Below the pieces are notes generated by a model. The model did not search any database, was not told the DNA's origin, and was given only the letters and a program-made list of their open reading frames with translations. The position numbers were made by a program, and so were the translations under genes. From Aliikangiella maris (GTDB taxonomy: Bacteria > Pseudomonadota > Gammaproteobacteria > Enterobacterales > Kangiellaceae): a DNA stretch of 64,000 bases. The DNA is taken from NCBI RefSeq assembly GCF_040719265.1, contig NZ_JBFDAH010000012.1, positions 1 to 64,000 on the forward strand, in the 5' to 3' direction. How positions within the stretch are numbered: the first letter of the stretch is position 1; every line of letters starts with the position of its first letter. This document shows positions 61,920-64,000 of the stretch, piece after piece.

Positions 61920-64000
61920 ATGAATAGTGCCAACAGGATGATCGATTTTTATGCAGAAGCGATTACCCATTTAACCGGGGCTTCGATTGTCAATATTGCT
62001 TGCTGTCAAAGTGGGCGGGTAGAGTGCTATTCGACTATTGGGGAACAGTGTGTACCTTTGCTTCCCGAGTTTGACCCTTCGAGACCAGACATCTACTTAC
62101 CAAATTTGAAAGATAATCAAAAATTAATTTTCTCAGATTTAAAAAACAAGCTAACTTCAATTTTTAAAGGGCAAGAAGATAACTCTATTTTAATTCACTT
62201 AAATTTTAAGGAAGGAGATGAGTTATTTCTTGAGACCGACGATAAAAAATTAACAAATGATAAGCAAACAAATCATCTGAAAAAAGCAGATAAAAGAACC
62301 AATTCACTCTGGCTTGGATTAATTTTTACACGTCAACTACCTGCTTGGCTATCAAAAGGCTCGCTCAAAGAAATTGAACATTCGGATCGACAGTTTTTTC
62401 CATTATTGGAGAGTCTGCTAAACCTAGGATATTTACTGGTTAATCATCTAAAAAATACTGCAACATTGCTGCAAGATCCGGTGACTTCATTATCTAGTCG
62501 AATTAGCTTTCAAAATAATCTTCGTGAACTAATTGAAAGTGCATCACAAGTTGCAATGATAATGATTAATCTTGCTAATTTTCAGATAATTAATAAAAAG
62601 TTTGGCCATGATGTCGGTGATCGGGTAATTACTAAAATTGCGAATATTTTGACACAAACGTTGAGAAAGCAAGATTTAATCAGTCGCTTTGGTGGTACGT
62701 TATTCGCGATTGCCTTTCGCTTTAAACCTAATGATGATATTACTGATGTTGCTAACAAACTCTATTTTGAATTACAACAACTTGAATATTTACAAGGAGC
62801 GTTTTTACCTCAATTTAAATTAGGCGCATCTGTCATTAATGTCGCCAGTCAAAGTGACGGTATTTCAGACTATATGACAGAACTAATTACAAAAGCCGAC
62901 CAAGCTTTGCACGCAGCAAAAACAGAAAACCAAACCAATATTGTGATTTGGCATCCACAACTGCATCTAAAATACCAACAGCAACAAGATTATATTAGTG
63001 GAATTTTTACCGCTGATACGACGACTGATTATCGTAACATGTCGCTGCTTTGGGATATTTCAAATCTGGTATCAACCTATAATCAGTTCGATATATTGTT
63101 TGATAAAGTGATACAACGGTTTGCTCAATCATTTGATTTCGATATGGGCGGTTTAGTCTTTAATAAAACTGACAATGAACAAAGCATGGTAATTCATTTA
63201 AAAGTTGATGAACAAGGTCGTGCTTATCGGCTTCAACAATTAGACAGCTATGATGATAAGCTGCTGTTAACTACTCTTCAATCGTCACAAAATGTTCAAC
63301 CTCAATATTTAACTGTTAACGAGACAGAAGCACTATTTGTCGCGCCATTTAATGAGCATGATAAAGGTGTATTTTATTTGCGCGGTACGACTGCTAATTT
63401 TAATCTTGAAAGTACTAGCTTGCTCTTGTTAACTGCATTGGTCAAGCAGCTAGGGCGCGCATATACAAGAGAAATTTTAAAACAAAAATTGAACTTGCAA
63501 CTGTTCAATCAAAAAGAGCAGTTGCAAGCTGAACTTAATCTACTAAAACAAACGTTGAACAGTAGCGAAATTCTTTATCACTCTAAAGTTATGCAAGATT
63601 TAATGAAGCAAGCTTATCGGAGTGCAAAATCCGATACGACGACGTTAATTATCGGTGAAAGTGGAACCGGTAAAGAAAGGCTTGTTCATGCCATTCATCA
63701 AAAAGGGAATCGTAGCGATCGACCTTTGGTTATTGTTGACTGTGGTGCTATTCCAGAAACTTTAATTGAGTCAGAGTTATTTGGTTATGTTAAGGGGGCT
63801 TTCACCGGGGCTGAGCGAAACTCTAAAGGACGAATTTTTGATGCTGACGGAGGCACATTAATGTTGGATGAAATAGGTGAGCTCCCTCTGAGAGTGCAGG
63901 CAAAATTACTACGTTTTGTACAAGAAAAACAATATACGCCTGTTGGTGGTACGCAAAGTAATCAAGTGGATGTGAAAATAATTGCAGTGACAAACCGAGA
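61920..64000 (+). CDS. sigma-54-dependent activator with degenerate GGDEF domain (3' end outside the window)
   Basis: The frame is open for 693 codons to the window end. Order from ATG 61920: N-terminal region of about 180 residues of unclear fold; a GGDEF-like domain (about 183-345) with DPVTSLSSRISF, FGHDVGD and ADQALHAAK but N217 and A219 instead of the metal-binding aspartates and GGTLF (258-262) for GGDEF, so it should not make c-di-GMP; a GAF-like region (about 370-520); a coiled coil (about 525-555); and a sigma-54 AAA+ domain with Walker A GESGTGKE (579-586), GAFTGA (626-631) and Walker B LMLDEIGE (650-651). Start is uncertain; GAGAG precedes ATG 61920. Confidence 0.85.
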   Translation, partial: MNSANRMIDFYAEAITHLTGASIVNIACCQSGRVECYSTIGEQCVPLLPEFDPSRPDIYLPNLKDNQKLIFSDLKNKLTSIFKGQEDNSILIHLNFKEGDELFLETDDKKLTNDKQTNHLKKADKRTNSLWLGLIFTRQLPAWLSKGSLKEIEHSDRQFFPLLESLLNLGYLLVNHLKNTATLLQDPVTSLSSRISFQNNLRELIESASQVAMIMINLANFQIINKKFGHDVGDRVITKIANILTQTLRKQDLISRFGGTLFAIAFRFKPNDDITDVANKLYFELQQLEYLQGAFLPQFKLGASVINVASQSDGISDYMTELITKADQALHAAKTENQTNIVIWHPQLHLKYQQQQDYISGIFTADTTTDYRNMSLLWDISNLVSTYNQFDILFDKVIQRFAQSFDFDMGGLVFNKTDNEQSMVIHLKVDEQGRAYRLQQLDSYDDKLLLTTLQSSQNVQPQYLTVNETEALFVAPFNEHDKGVFYLRGTTANFNLESTSLLLLTALVKQLGRAYTREILKQKLNLQLFNQKEQLQAELNLLKQTLNSSEILYHSKVMQDLMKQAYRSAKSDTTTLIIGESGTGKERLVHAIHQKGNRSDRPLVIVDCGAIPETLIESELFGYVKGAFTGAERNSKGRIFDADGGTLMLDEIGELPLRVQAKLLRFVQEKQYTPVGGTQSNQVDVKIIAVTNR

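Noticed and set aside
1..64000. CRISPR arrays, insertion sequences, tRNA or rRNA genes
   Set aside because: I looked for evenly spaced repeats, transposase motifs and tRNA-like T-arms and saw none that held up; short tRNAs could still be missed by eye.

Overview
The window looks like the chromosome of an AT-rich marine-type gammaproteobacterium. The evidence is gene content and order: rpsO-pnp, ilvGMEDA with an ilvL attenuator, leuS-lptE-holA-nadD-rsfS-rlmH-mrdA-rodA-mltB-rlpA-dacA-ybeD-lipB-lipA, the oxyR-recG pair, a Coq7-type ubiquinone hydroxylase and two large TonB-dependent receptors. A Kangiella/Aliikangiella-like relative is my guess from this style; no marker here proves it. I recognised no rRNA or tRNA gene, CRISPR array or insertion sequence. 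|| Layout. 1-1298: bidirectional terminator and malate dehydrogenase (minus). 1674-8550: copper/silver efflux locus, a Met/His/Cys-rich secreted protein followed by overlapping cusC-, cusB- and cusA-like genes. 8690-9961: membrane protein of unknown role. 10029-13094 (minus): oxyR then recG. 13095-14202: long gene-poor stretch with a terminator-like two-hairpin element. 14203-21356: stand-alone winged-helix regulator and two TonB-dependent receptors. 21578-24384: rpsO and pnp; ppnN is convergent. 26292-32883: isoleucine/valine operon with its leader. 32884-35109: accessory island (Mrr-type nuclease, unknown protein, ABM-fold protein). 35177-37063: chemoreceptor. 37657-53199: translation, lipopolysaccharide-assembly, NAD, cell-elongation, peptidoglycan and lipoate genes. 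53321-56178: YegD-like Hsp70, Coq7 and a small membrane protein among three short tandem-repeat tracts. 56189-58610: NhaD antiporter and small membrane or secreted proteins. 58867-61565: candidate toxin-immunity module. 61920-64000: sigma-54 activator running off the window end. || How the genes work together. The housekeeping blocks form recognisable pathways: RND metal efflux across both membranes, peroxide sensing next to a recombination helicase, RNA decay next to S15, branched-chain amino-acid synthesis under leader-peptide attenuation, the PBP2/RodA elongation machine with its hydrolases, and lipoyl transfer followed by sulfur insertion. || Most unusual parts. (1) A glycine-rich hydrophobic 296-aa protein overlaps by ATGA the first of three tandem 196-aa membrane proteins with near-identical C-terminal halves; the layout suggests a pore-forming toxin with triplicated immunity genes. 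(2) A second isoleucine-rich upstream ORF of 35 codons lies after the ilv attenuator and overlaps the ilvG start by ATGA. (3) The last gene joins a catalytically degenerate GGDEF domain to a sigma-54 AAA+ domain. (4) Three microsatellites lie within 2.9 kb. (5) A GC-rich self-complementary island follows dacA.
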